Shown piece by piece: positions 1-7,936 of a stretch of DNA of 11,305 nt. Position numbers and translations under genes: made by a program. The stretch covers positions 1 to 11,305 of the forward strand of contig BNXY01000064.1 of assembly GCA_025999935.1 (NCBI GenBank). Direction: 5' to 3'. The stretch comes from Bacteroidia bacterium. GTDB lineage: Bacteria; Bacteroidota; Bacteroidia; Bacteroidales; Azobacteroidaceae. Under the pieces are notes generated by a model, which was not told the DNA's origin, searched no databases, and was given only the letters and a program-made list of their open reading frames with translations. The number at the start of each line of letters is the position of its first letter. Within the stretch, counting starts at the first letter, position 1.

Positions 1-1328
1 GGGCGGGTGTATAAACCATCTATCCGGCGGCTACCGAAGACGAACCAGTGCGAATTGCTGCTCCAGTTGTGATAACTGTCGGCATCCGCGCTATTGACTT
101 CCGTTAATTCGCGGGTAGAACCATCAGACAGGTTGAGGATATACAAATCCGCTTCCGAGTGCCAAATGCCGAAATTTCCGTAATTCAAAAGCGTGTACAT
201 CAGGTATTTCCCATCGAAAGACGGTTTGGGAAAGGAAACGCTTTTTTCCTGCACATCGGCAAGGATGAGTGTGTCGATTTTGGAACCAAATGTTTTGGTG
301 TCCGGATCAAAAGCGATGCTGCACAAGTTATAGCGGATTTTGCGGTAATCGTCCGGAAGCGTTTGATTGCCGGCGCAACAGAAATACAAGGTTTTCCCGT
401 CGGGAGAAAATACCGGGAAAGTTTCAAAATTTTCGGTTTGCAATAAATTGCAAGTTAGTAATTCGTTCGTTTCCAAGTCATAAACCACGACATCCGAAGC
501 TAAATCCAATACTTCAATCAATTCTTCTTTGGCCGCATGGAAAGTTTGCTGGGTTTTATTTACCGAATAAGCGATGAATTTTTCGGAAGGATGCCAATAG
601 GGATACACGCAAGAGCCAATGGTTTCTTCTGTTTTGGTATCCAATATTTTATAGCTGTTTCCCGTTTGAATGATGGTGCCGCCGTGGGTGCCGCGGATAT
701 GCAGGCTCATTTTTTCGGGTTTGGTTTGGTTGAAGGAATGACAATTCATACAACTTCCCGGAACGATCGTGTTTTCGAGGATAGCGCTTTGCTTGAAATT
801 GGATAAGTTGCGTTGGTAGATTCCCATTTTGCTATACACTTCATAGCCGGGGGCGATGAGGCGGTAAGCCAATCCGTAGTCGATGGGATGCGGACTGATG
901 TAAACGGGGAAAGGTGCGTATTGTTTCCATTGTCCGTTCGATTTGACCGAAACGGTAAATTGAATTTCGCCTCCGGTATTGGCTGTAAGTAATTGTTTCC
1001 ATTGGGCTTCCGGAATATCTATGTAGTCGGAAGATTGGATTTCCAGATGACCTTCTTTCCCGCCTTGGATGCTGAGGTTTATTTTTTCAAAATCTCCGCC
1101 AACCGTAAAATTCAGTGGTGCAATACTTGCCGGAATCGTTACGCCGGTATAATCCGGAAATATTTCGGGAATTTCCTGCACCGTTTCAGGATTGGTAACG
1201 GATTCTTTACATGCTGAAAACAGCAAGCAAACGCTCAATCCAAGTGCGAAAATGATTCTCAAATTTGAGAATTTGAGAATTTGAGAATTTTTGTTTTCTT
1301 TGTTATTTATAAAGCCTAAAGGTTTCAT
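1..1328 (-). CDS. CxxCH-containing PD40/TolB-like propeller lipoprotein, second copy (3' end outside window)
   Basis: This is a lipoprotein of unknown function, a close paralogue of the protein at 3150-4607; about 442 codons are visible and by comparison about 40 C-terminal residues lie beyond the left edge. The chosen ATG at 1328 is 13 bases after the stop of the upstream membrane protein. The N-terminus has a hydrophobic stretch ending in LLFSAC (lipid Cys about residue 40), giving an unusually long, polar leader of about 24 residues before the hydrophobic core. A CMNCH motif (C193, C196, H197; bases 738-752) matches the c-type haem attachment signature CxxCH and is followed by an HIRGTHGGT segment shared with the paralogue. 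The rest carries propeller-type repeats such as FPVFSPDGKTLYF and SFPKPSFDGKYLMY. Export and anchoring on the periplasmic or outer-membrane side are inferred. Haem binding is inferred from the motif only; it could instead be a structural or metal-binding cysteine pair. Confidence 0.85.
   Translation of the reverse strand, partial: MKPLGFINNKENKNSQILKFSNLRIIFALGLSVCLLFSACKESVTNPETVQEIPEIFPDYTGVTIPASIAPLNFTVGGDFEKINLSIQGGKEGHLEIQSSDYIDIPEAQWKQLLTANTGGEIQFTVSVKSNGQWKQYAPFPVYISPHPIDYGLAYRLIAPGYEVYSKMGIYQRNLSNFKQSAILENTIVPGSCMNCHSFNQTKPEKMSLHIRGTHGGTIIQTGNSYKILDTKTEETIGSCVYPYWHPSEKFIAYSVNKTQQTFHAAKEELIEVLDLASDVVVYDLETNELLTCNLLQTENFETFPVFSPDGKTLYFCCAGNQTLPDDYRKIRYNLCSIAFDPDTKTFGSKIDTLILADVQEKSVSFPKPSFDGKYLMYTLLNYGNFGIWHSEADLYILNLSDGSTRELTEVNSADADSYHNWSSNSHWFVFGSRRIDGLYTR
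1255..1287 (-). repeat. 8-bp tandem repeat with adjoining palindrome inside the N-terminal codons of the second propeller lipoprotein
   Basis: Three exact head-to-tail copies of TTTGAGAA (plus strand) occupy 1264-1287. The base run just before them completes a perfect 18-bp palindrome, ATTCTCAAATTTGAGAAT, at 1255-1272. The repeat lies in the coding region between the ATG at 1328 and the hydrophobic part of the signal peptide. The first-copy lipoprotein lacks this extension. Because the unit is 8 bases, gain or loss of one copy would change the reading frame. Confidence 0.8.
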
Positions 1329-1341
1329 CTGTAATTGATTC

Positions 1342-3153
1342 TTAATATTGATATTGAGTTTCTATCTTCGCTTTTTTATATTCCCTGAAATGCAGATAAT
1401 ACCAGTAAGTCTTCTGGAATCGTTTTTTCAAAAGCGGTTCGGGCGCCGGAGAGGTAGTATAAATGCCGGCGTATTCTTCTACGTTCTGTTTCACGGAATT
1501 ACTGATGGGATAAGGAATATCGCTAAGATTGTCGTGGCTCAATCCCCAGATATAAATCAGGGCTTCCTGATAGGATTTGGGGATGGACGGATAATCAAAA
1601 TCTTTCGGCATCCGGAAATAATCGTGGAAAATCGTCGTGTTTTTTTCCAACAGCGTATAAGCCATTAAATATTCGTAAGCCATCCGGTTATCGCGGTGTT
1701 GTTGGAACAACATACCCAGCATCATGTCTTTTTCTCTTTCGCTGAACAGAAAATCTTCATGGGTACGGAAGCGGCGAATTTCTCCCCATTCGGGATGGGC
1801 ATTAATTTTGGCTTCGTCGTAAAGATGAGTGCGGGTTTCTTTCGCCCAAGCTTTGTAGAACAAAGTATTTTCCAAAAGATGCAGGTATTTTTCTGCAGTT
1901 TTATATTTTCCGTTAATCAGATTGGTTTCGGCTAAGCGTTTGATGCTCCGCACGCTTTTCTGATAATCGGGAAGCGATTCCATGGCTTCAAAAGCATAGC
2001 GTTGAGCGGTATTGACAAATCCCAGATAATAATAAGGTTCGCCGCCAACCATTGGAATCATAAAGTCGCGCCGAAAAGAGGGCAGCAAGCCTTCCGGCCC
2101 ATTTTGAAAATAATGGAACATTTTTTCCGAGAGTTGTCCGGTTTTATACAAAGCCAGATTAAGACAGGTAACCGTCATCGGAACGCTCGGCGATTTTTTG
2201 TCGGCCATCCGAATGATTTCATCCCAGTTTTTCATTCGGCAATGGTAGTCGTAAGCCATAATTTCTTCCTTGGAAATATTTTTCGCATAACCGTTTTTTC
2301 CGACCCATAAAAAGGAAATCAATCCGATAAAAATGATATTGATTAGAAGCGCTATGCGTTGGTTTTTCTCTTTTTTGACATTCGGAATCAGACAGATAGC
2401 GACGACCACCAAGAGAATCAGTACCCAAAGAAAAAGCATAGTAGTAGGAGGGAAGTAAACGAAATGAATATAATCCACTCCCCACCAGAAACGGTAAAGC
2501 GGGTATTCTTGCAGGAAAAATTTAGCGATAAAAGGGCAAACGGTAACGAGTAAAGCCGCAGCTACGGCAAGCCAAGCGGTTGTTTTCCGTTTTTGCTTTC
2601 TCATCAACCATTCGTAAAGCAGGATGAGTGCGGCAAAAAGCGCTGTTGCACCGCCGCATATCCAATAAACCGCCGGAATCATCACCAGTAGGTAAATATT
2701 GCGTAAGCGATTCGATTTGAACAATGTACCGAGCCATGCAAAAGCCAAACTCATTACCAAAGCGATAAGTCCGCCGAACTGTGAATTTTCATCGCAAAGC
2801 AAGTACCAATAAGCAATGGCAGGTAAAAAAGTCAGGAGCGTCCAAGACAAATCTTTTTTCAAACGGCGGACAATAGCGAACAGCAATTGTTGGATGCACA
2901 GCAGAAAAGCGGATACAATGAAAGCGCCTAAACCTGCATAGATGAAAAACTGCGTAAAAAACCGGCCTAAGTAATTGGCTATTCCTCCGGGTGTCGATGC
3001 GGTTTCCAAGAAATAATCGCCGGTCAGCAGGAATAACTGAAATTGTTCCTGATAGTGCAGGTGGTTTGGATAATACTTATAAAAAAAGAGAAATGGTACG
3101 CATCCAAAGAGTAGCGGTACGAAAAACCGGATATAATTTATTGTTTTCTTCAT
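1342..3153 (-). CDS. Polytopic membrane protein with helical C-terminal domain (DUF6057-like), second copy
   Basis: A 603-residue membrane protein of unknown function, paralogous to the product at 4604-6349. The N-terminal half (about residues 7-290) holds roughly 9-10 hydrophobic segments. An EQFQLFL segment (residues 36-42) and a TPGGIANYLGRFFTQFF segment (residues 54-70) have clear counterparts in the paralogue. From about residue 295 the protein is polar and helical, with TPR-like stretches such as NWDEIIRMADKK and NRMAYEYLMAYTLLEKN, and ends near a TYWYYLHF motif also conserved in the paralogue. The start ATG overlaps the stop of the upstream lipoprotein gene as ATGA (3150-3153), implying translational coupling. 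I recall similar Bacteroidales proteins as DUF6057, from memory and unverified. It probably sits in the inner membrane and works with the neighbouring CxxCH lipoprotein; this is inferred from gene order only. Confidence 0.85.
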   Translation of the reverse strand: MKKTINYIRFFVPLLFGCVPFLFFYKYYPNHLHYQEQFQLFLLTGDYFLETASTPGGIANYLGRFFTQFFIYAGLGAFIVSAFLLCIQQLLFAIVRRLKKDLSWTLLTFLPAIAYWYLLCDENSQFGGLIALVMSLAFAWLGTLFKSNRLRNIYLLVMIPAVYWICGGATALFAALILLYEWLMRKQKRKTTAWLAVAAALLVTVCPFIAKFFLQEYPLYRFWWGVDYIHFVYFPPTTMLFLWVLILLVVVAICLIPNVKKEKNQRIALLINIIFIGLISFLWVGKNGYAKNISKEEIMAYDYHCRMKNWDEIIRMADKKSPSVPMTVTCLNLALYKTGQLSEKMFHYFQNGPEGLLPSFRRDFMIPMVGGEPYYYLGFVNTAQRYAFEAMESLPDYQKSVRSIKRLAETNLINGKYKTAEKYLHLLENTLFYKAWAKETRTHLYDEAKINAHPEWGEIRRFRTHEDFLFSEREKDMMLGMLFQQHRDNRMAYEYLMAYTLLEKNTTIFHDYFRMPKDFDYPSIPKSYQEALIYIWGLSHDNLSDIPYPISNSVKQNVEEYAGIYTTSPAPEPLLKKRFQKTYWYYLHFREYKKAKIETQYQY

Positions 3154-4607
3154 TCGAATTGTTCTATTTTATCTTTCCAATAAACCTTCTCAATATCAGC
3201 CGCATTGAAAGGGAGTTTTCCGGTTGATAATTCGGGAATATTGAATGATTTCAGTAAATAATCATAATAATAAGGATCGCGTTGCGGGAGAACGAAAGGT
3301 TTGTGTGCATTTCCTTTCCGGTCAACGTAGCAGAAATAGGGTTTTCCGTATAAACCATCGTCTCTTTTGCTGGCGAAAACGAACCAACGACTATTGGACG
3401 ACCAAGAATGATAAGTATCTGAATAATTGCTGTTTACTTCCGGCAAATCTAAAATTTCGCCGGTTTTCAGATTTAGCATTTGCAGGTCGGTTTCGCGGTG
3501 CCAGATAGGGAAAGTACCATAATCCGAAACGGAATATAAGAGGAAACGCCCATCCGGAGACGGTTTGGGAAAAGAAACGGATTTGCCGTTTTCGTCCATA
3601 TAAATCAGCGTGTCGATTTGTGTTCCGAATTGTCCGGTGCGGACGTCAAACCCAATTTTGCACAAGCTGTATTTAAGGTTTTTGATACTGTCCGGCAAGG
3701 TTTTATTGGGCGCTACACAAAAAAAGATGCTGTTGCCGTCGGCGGAAAAGGTCGGAAAAGTTTCCAGAAAATCGGTTCCGCCAACGATATCCGAGCGGAT
3801 AATCCTGTTGTTGTCGAAATCGAGAATGACTAAATCGGAAGCAGTATCGTAAACCTCTAATTTTTCTCCGGCTTTCGTATGAAAATCGGGCACTACAATA
3901 TTGGTGGAGAAAACGCCGTATTTCCCGGATGGATGCAGGTTTCCATAAGTAGCGGAGGCGAACATATCCTTGTTGCGGGTGTTGATTTTTCGTAATTGGC
4001 CGTTCCGATTCAGAATGGTTCCGCCGTTTTCGCCCCGGATGTGGAAGAAAGACAGCAGCGGATTTTGATTTCCGGTAATGTGGCAATTCATGCAAGTTCC
4101 TCCGGTCAGGTTGTTATCGGCGATTATTCGTTCCTTAAAATTTTCGATGTTTCGTTCTTTGAGTTGGATTTTATTCCAGACTTCGTATCCGGGTTCAATC
4201 AGGCGATAAGTCAGGTAGGGGTCTATCCGGTCTTCGACAATATTCCAGTAAAAAGATTTGTATTTAATCCATTTTCCGTGAATTTTCGCCTTTATCTGGA
4301 TGTTTACCGTATTTCCTTGTTCCGTTTGTAGAAATTTTTTCCAATGTTTTTCCGAAAATTGGATTTTATGGCTGCCCATAGACGTAAGTTGAGAAGCAGC
4401 GCCTTTCAAAACGACTTCCGTTTGCTCCGGCTCCTCCCGCATGATAAAATTCAGGGGAGCTATATTAGAGGGAATCGTGACATTGGTATAATCCGGATAT
4501 ATGGACGGCCATTCATCCGATGATTGGATGTCATCCTGTTTGCTACATGCGGCGAACAGAAAAATTCCCAACAGGCAAGTGACGATATGGAATATTTTAT
4601 GTTTCAT
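3150..4607 (-). CDS. CxxCH-containing PD40/TolB-like propeller lipoprotein, first copy
   Basis: A 485-residue lipoprotein. The start at 4607 is preferred over an upstream ATG at 4640 because it gives a short signal peptide ending in LFAAC (lipid Cys 21) and because its ATGA overlaps the stop of the preceding membrane protein. After a domain with PDYTNVTIPSNIAPLNF (residues 38-54) and YRLIEPGYEV (134-143) comes CMNCH (C172, C175, H176; bases 4080-4094), matching the c-type haem signature. PD40/WD40-like blades follow: HPSGKYGVFS (225-234), FPTFSADGNSIFF (284-296), FPKPSPDGRFLLY (346-358) and WSSNSRWFVF (402-411). The protein probably faces the periplasm or is surface-anchored. An electron-transfer or haem-dependent sensing role is possible but unproven, and no distal haem ligand could be assigned. 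It is translationally coupled to the membrane proteins on both sides by ATGA overlaps (4604-4607 and 3150-3153). Confidence 0.9.
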   Translation of the reverse strand: MKHKIFHIVTCLLGIFLFAACSKQDDIQSSDEWPSIYPDYTNVTIPSNIAPLNFIMREEPEQTEVVLKGAASQLTSMGSHKIQFSEKHWKKFLQTEQGNTVNIQIKAKIHGKWIKYKSFYWNIVEDRIDPYLTYRLIEPGYEVWNKIQLKERNIENFKERIIADNNLTGGTCMNCHITGNQNPLLSFFHIRGENGGTILNRNGQLRKINTRNKDMFASATYGNLHPSGKYGVFSTNIVVPDFHTKAGEKLEVYDTASDLVILDFDNNRIIRSDIVGGTDFLETFPTFSADGNSIFFCVAPNKTLPDSIKNLKYSLCKIGFDVRTGQFGTQIDTLIYMDENGKSVSFPKPSPDGRFLLYSVSDYGTFPIWHRETDLQMLNLKTGEILDLPEVNSNYSDTYHSWSSNSRWFVFASKRDDGLYGKPYFCYVDRKGNAHKPFVLPQRDPYYYDYLLKSFNIPELSTGKLPFNAADIEKVYWKDKIEQFE

Positions 4608-6349
4608 TCTTTTAGGGTTGCAAAATGGTAATACAGCCAATAGGTATCGGCGAACTGCTTCCGAACCGGTTCCAAATCGCCTTGACTGCTTTCGTACAGT
4701 TGGGTGTATTCGTTGAAATCATTTACCAAATTCGTACTGATTTTGTAATCCGTTATTTTTGCCGGTTTGGCGTGAGTGGCAGCGAAATAAATGAGCAGGG
4801 CTTCCGCATACATTTTCGGGACAAAAGCGTTTTTGTCTTTGTAGTAACGGGTATAGGTCTCAAAAAAATGGGGAATATCTTTGTTCAACAGATAATAGCT
4901 TAACAGATAATCCAATGCCGGACGATTATCGGGATTGTTTTTTACCAAAAGTTCGAGAGAAGCCTTCGGGTCTTGTGAAGAACGCAAGATGTCGTTTTTG
5001 TGAATCCGGCTCCGTTTTTCCTGTAATTCGGGATATTCTTCCGGATTGGGGGCAAGCAACATTTTTTTCATCCGGACGGCCTGTTTCTTGTGAAACCATG
5101 TAGCTTCGAGTATGCGCAGGTACTTTGTCGCTGCCGGAACGTCGTCGTTAATCACGTTGATTTCTACCAAACGCCGCATCAGCCTTGAACTGCGTTGATA
5201 AGGGGAAAAAATCATGCCCAGCATGGCGGAATGTTGCGCCATATTCATATCGCCGGTATAAAAATAAGCATCGCTGCTGAAAAAGATGGAAAACCACGAG
5301 GATTCGGGTTTGACAGGCAGGAACAGACCGGACGTAAACGGTTGATAGAAAGTCATCAGCCGGTCGCCCATCTGCATTTGCTTGGAGAGGGCGATGTTGG
5401 TGTAATAGGTGGAAATGGGATTTTGGAGTTTTGTTTTTTCTCCCATTTCTAATACTTTATTCCAATTCTCAAAATAGGCTTCCGAAGCCATTCCGAGTAT
5501 TTTTTCGCGAGTCGAGTTGGTCGTTATTACTAATCCGCCGATGGCAAAAATCAAGGCAAGAATCATGGTAAATGAAAAAGAAAAAATGGTATTTTCACAC
5601 TCCCGAATGGTTCTAAAGCAGCAAAGAAAAGCAATGCCTACTAATGTGAATACGCTTAGTCCGTTTTTGATTGTCGGGAAAGGATAAAAATAAGCCTGTT
5701 TTACCGTCAAAAGAAAATGAGAATGAACTAAATAAGGAAAAATACCAGCCAATACGAAGAGTATCAGCCAATAAAGAAGCTGCTTTTTACCGTTGTTGAT
5801 ATCGTAAATCAAAACAAGCGCCGGAAACAACAGCATGGCGCTTCCTGCTAAAAAATAAAGGATAGGGACGAGCAAGATTCCGCTGATGATGGAAAAAACC
5901 GAATTTCGGATGCAGGTGTAAAGCCGGAAAAAGAGCAAAGGGAACAGGAAAGCCATCGACATAGCGATGGAAAAAGAAATTTCGCTGAAAAAAATCCATT
6001 CGGCAATTACCGGAAACAGAGCCAAGAGAGGCGTTAATGTTTTTGTACCCAATAGATTGAGCGTTTTTGAAACCAACAACCACTTCACGAGCAATAGCAA
6101 GGAGATAACAACAGCTCCTCCGCCTTTCAGGTACAAAAACTGGGTAAGAAAATCGCCGGAAAGGCAAGCCAATCCACCCGGTTTGCCAAAATAAGATAAA
6201 AAATAACCGAAGCTAAAAATAAACAATTGTATTTGTTCTTTGAAATAGAGATGGTAAGGAACAAAGCATTGAAAATAAAAGAAGCAACCGACAATCAGGG
6301 CAAAAGCGATAAGCGCTTTCATCTGTATTTCTTTTGTGTCTTGTTTCAT
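4604..6349 (-). CDS. Polytopic membrane protein with helical C-terminal domain (DUF6057-like), first copy
   Basis: First gene of the minus-strand operon, about 581 residues from the ATG at 6349. An in-frame ATG at 6406 lies upstream of the predicted transcription start (promoter boxes at 6384-6414), so it is rejected; ATG at 6322 is another possible start. The N-terminal half, to about residue 295, has roughly 9-10 membrane segments and the family features EQIQLFIF and KPGGLACLSGDFLTQFLY. The C-terminal half is soluble and helical with TPR-like segments (ENWNKVLEMGEK, NRPALDYLLSYYLLNKD) and ends near TYWLYYHF. It is similar throughout to the protein at 1342-3153, most clearly around the PGG motif and the C-terminal repeats. 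The family resembles what I remember as DUF6057 of Bacteroidales, unverified. No enzymatic motif was recognised. Strict pairing with a CxxCH propeller suggests that the two products form one complex. Confidence 0.85.
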   Translation of the reverse strand: MKQDTKEIQMKALIAFALIVGCFFYFQCFVPYHLYFKEQIQLFIFSFGYFLSYFGKPGGLACLSGDFLTQFLYLKGGGAVVISLLLLVKWLLVSKTLNLLGTKTLTPLLALFPVIAEWIFFSEISFSIAMSMAFLFPLLFFRLYTCIRNSVFSIISGILLVPILYFLAGSAMLLFPALVLIYDINNGKKQLLYWLILFVLAGIFPYLVHSHFLLTVKQAYFYPFPTIKNGLSVFTLVGIAFLCCFRTIRECENTIFSFSFTMILALIFAIGGLVITTNSTREKILGMASEAYFENWNKVLEMGEKTKLQNPISTYYTNIALSKQMQMGDRLMTFYQPFTSGLFLPVKPESSWFSIFFSSDAYFYTGDMNMAQHSAMLGMIFSPYQRSSRLMRRLVEINVINDDVPAATKYLRILEATWFHKKQAVRMKKMLLAPNPEEYPELQEKRSRIHKNDILRSSQDPKASLELLVKNNPDNRPALDYLLSYYLLNKDIPHFFETYTRYYKDKNAFVPKMYAEALLIYFAATHAKPAKITDYKISTNLVNDFNEYTQLYESSQGDLEPVRKQFADTYWLYYHFATLKE

Positions 6350-6383
6350 TTTCAGAAGAACAATAATAATTGTAAATTTTACA

Positions 6384-6414
6384 CAAAGGTAAGAATAAAA
6401 ATGCAAATTTCAAT
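6384..6414 (-). promoter_or_regulatory. Bacteroidetes-type promoter for the four-gene operon
   Basis: On the minus strand, ATTG (6411-6414) is followed by 19 bases and TACCTTTG (6384-6391). This matches the Bacteroidetes sigma-ABfr consensus TTTG-N19-21-TAnnTTTG closely. Transcription would start near 6378, about 28 bases before the ATG at 6349, which decides the start of the first operon gene. Confidence 0.7.
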
Positions 6415-6423
6415 TTTATTTAT

Positions 6424-6484
6424 TATCTTTGTATTCGTATATAAATGAATAAGAATATTCTAAAATAAATATTTCTTACCTTTG
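6424..6484 (+). promoter_or_regulatory. Candidate -7 boxes for the substrate-binding lipoprotein gene
   Basis: Two plus-strand matches to TAnnTTTG are present: TATCTTTG at 6424-6431 and TACCTTTG at 6477-6484. Neither has a clear TTG box at the right distance. The proximal box would give a leader of only about 5 bases before the ATG at 6496; the distal one would give a leader of about 60 bases. The 146-base divergent intergenic region (6350-6495) is strongly A+T rich and also carries the operon promoter on the other strand. Confidence 0.45.
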
Positions 6485-6495
6485 TCCGCTAAATT

Positions 6496-7650
6496 ATGGC
6501 TAAGTATCTTTTTCTTATTTTGAGTTTTTGCCTGCTTCTTTTTTCTTGCCGGAATAATAAGCAGGAAATTAAGTCTGAATATATCGCAAATCAGGCTTAT
6601 AGCAACGAGTATAACATTGCCGGCGACAGTATTTATTATGCTGTTGGGTTTCAGATTGAAACACATACGGACTACAGGCTCGTCACAGTGCGCAATCCAT
6701 GGAATATGAATCTTGTATTGCAACGCTATGTTTTAGTGTCAAAAACTGCTGCTTTGCCGGAAAACTTGCCGGAAGGGGTTCTTATCCGCACACCGCTTGA
6801 AAGGACGGTTAGTTACGGTTCCGTACAATGTAGTTTTTTTGCGGAATTTGGCGCTTTGCCGACTTTGGTTGGGGTTTGCGAACCGCAATACATCCACATT
6901 CCATACGTGCAGGAGGGTGTTCATTCCGGTCGCATCGCCGACATAGGGCAAGGAACAAATCCTGACTTGGAGAAAATCATGTTGGCCGAACCCGAAGCCC
7001 TGTTCACTGCTCCAATTGATGGCTCCGGATATGGGCAAACGGCCAAATTAGGTATTCCATTCATTGAGTGCATGGATTATATGGAGTCGTCGCCCTTGGG
7101 CCGCGCCGAATGGATTCGCTTCATGGCTTTGTTTTTCGAGAAAAAAGATTTGGCTGATTCTTTGTTCCGGGAAACCGTTGACAACTACAATCAATTAAAA
7201 GAACTTTCAGCCCAAGTAAACCGGCGACCGTCGGTGTTTGCCGAAACGATTTACAGCGGAGTGTGGTATCTTCCTGGAGGACAAAGCTATATGGCTCATA
7301 TTTTCCGTGATTCCGGCGCCGATTATCTTTGGAAAGACGATACCGGTACCGGTTCCATCGGTTTGTCGTTTGAATCTGTGCTTGACAAAGCCGACAAAGC
7401 CGATTTTTGGTTAATCAAATACAATAACCCCCAGGATATGAGCTACGAATCATTAAAGAAGAATAATCCGAATTACGCTTTTTTTGATGCGTTCAAACAC
7501 CGAAATATTTATGCTTGCAATATGGGAAAAGTTACTTATTATGAAGATCTTCCCATTCATCCGGATTATATTCTAAAAGATTTGGTTGGACTGTTTCATC
7601 CGGAATTGTTGCCGGACTACCAAGCTAAGTATTACAATAAAATGCGATAA
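6496..7650 (+). CDS. ABC transporter substrate-binding lipoprotein, iron-siderophore/cobalamin (FecB/BtuF) type
   Basis: A 384-residue periplasmic binding lipoprotein. The signal peptide ends in LLLFSC (lipid Cys 18). The middle and C-terminal parts look like the TroA/BtuF-like Periplasmic binding protein 2 family: a conserved RIADIGQGTNPDLEKIMLAE region, where the predicted ligand lobe proposes that a mediator at a given position is to be sought, a GYGQTAKLGIPFIE segment, an ETIYSGVWYLPGGQSYMAHI region and a closing segment near LPIHPDYILKDLVGLFHPEL. Such proteins capture ferric siderophores, haem or cobalamin and hand them to a FecCD-type permease and ATPase. No permease or ATPase gene follows: the downstream 330 bases are gene-poor. 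It may therefore use a transporter encoded elsewhere or be left from a broken cluster. The substrate cannot be told from sequence. Confidence 0.85.
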   Translation: MAKYLFLILSFCLLLFSCRNNKQEIKSEYIANQAYSNEYNIAGDSIYYAVGFQIETHTDYRLVTVRNPWNMNLVLQRYVLVSKTAALPENLPEGVLIRTPLERTVSYGSVQCSFFAEFGALPTLVGVCEPQYIHIPYVQEGVHSGRIADIGQGTNPDLEKIMLAEPEALFTAPIDGSGYGQTAKLGIPFIECMDYMESSPLGRAEWIRFMALFFEKKDLADSLFRETVDNYNQLKELSAQVNRRPSVFAETIYSGVWYLPGGQSYMAHIFRDSGADYLWKDDTGTGSIGLSFESVLDKADKADFWLIKYNNPQDMSYESLKKNNPNYAFFDAFKHRNIYACNMGKVTYYEDLPIHPDYILKDLVGLFHPELLPDYQAKYYNKMR

Positions 7651-7714
7651 CGGAAAATATGGCGGGTCAAACGCCGGTAATGCGGCGACCATCCCAAAAT
7701 AGTGTCCAGCATAC

Positions 7715-7745
7715 TTGCTTGCTTCATTTTTTATTATCACCTTTG
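7715..7745 (+). promoter_or_regulatory. Promoter-like sequence ahead of a 25-codon open frame
   Basis: TTG at 7715-7717 is separated by 20 bases from CACCTTTG (7738-7745), one mismatch from the Bacteroidetes TAnnTTTG box. The predicted transcription start near 7752 lies about 20 bases before the ATG at 7771. Confidence 0.5.
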
Positions 7746-7770
7746 CATACTAATAAAAACTATTAAGAAA

Positions 7771-7848
7771 ATGAAAAAGAACAATCCGGAAACAGAAATT
7801 ACACATCTTAGAGAAGAGTTGGAACAAGTCAAAAAAGAGAACAAATAG
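7771..7848 (+). CDS. Short open frame (25 residues, charged helix), possible small protein or gene remnant
   Basis: ATG at 7771 opens a 25-codon frame ending in TAG at 7846-7848. The product is highly charged and would form an amphipathic or coiled-coil helix (for example THLREELEQVKKENK). It is preceded by a promoter-like sequence and an A-rich stretch typical of Bacteroidetes translation starts. After the TAG the same frame stays open for another 36 codons, to a second TAG at 7966-7968, passing through a TPQLFFFENIAP segment. It could be a real small protein, the start of a gene broken by an amber codon, or chance. I do not recognise the family. Confidence 0.3.
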   Translation: MKKNNPETEITHLREELEQVKKENK

Positions 7849-7936
7849 AAAGACATAAATATTTTTGACAACAAGACGCCTCAACTTTTCTTCTTTGAGA
7901 ATATAGCGCCTAAAAAAAATATTGAGCCGAAATTGA

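Noticed and set aside
4608..4640. Longer N-terminus of the first propeller lipoprotein starting at ATG 4640
   Set aside because: It would add 11 residues before a good signal peptide and spoil the ATGA coupling seen at both overlaps.
6350..6406. Longer N-terminus of the first membrane protein starting at ATG 6406
   Set aside because: It lies upstream of the predicted transcription start set by the TACCTTTG box at 6384-6391, and the added residues have no counterpart in the paralogue.
7672..7687. Hairpin CGCCG-GTAATG-CGGCG as an intrinsic terminator
   Set aside because: The stem is only 5 bp and no run of T follows.
7677..7710. GTAATGCGG sequence as a second IS66-type end
   Set aside because: Beyond GTAA it shows no similarity to the candidate end at 11112, and no transposase remnant follows.
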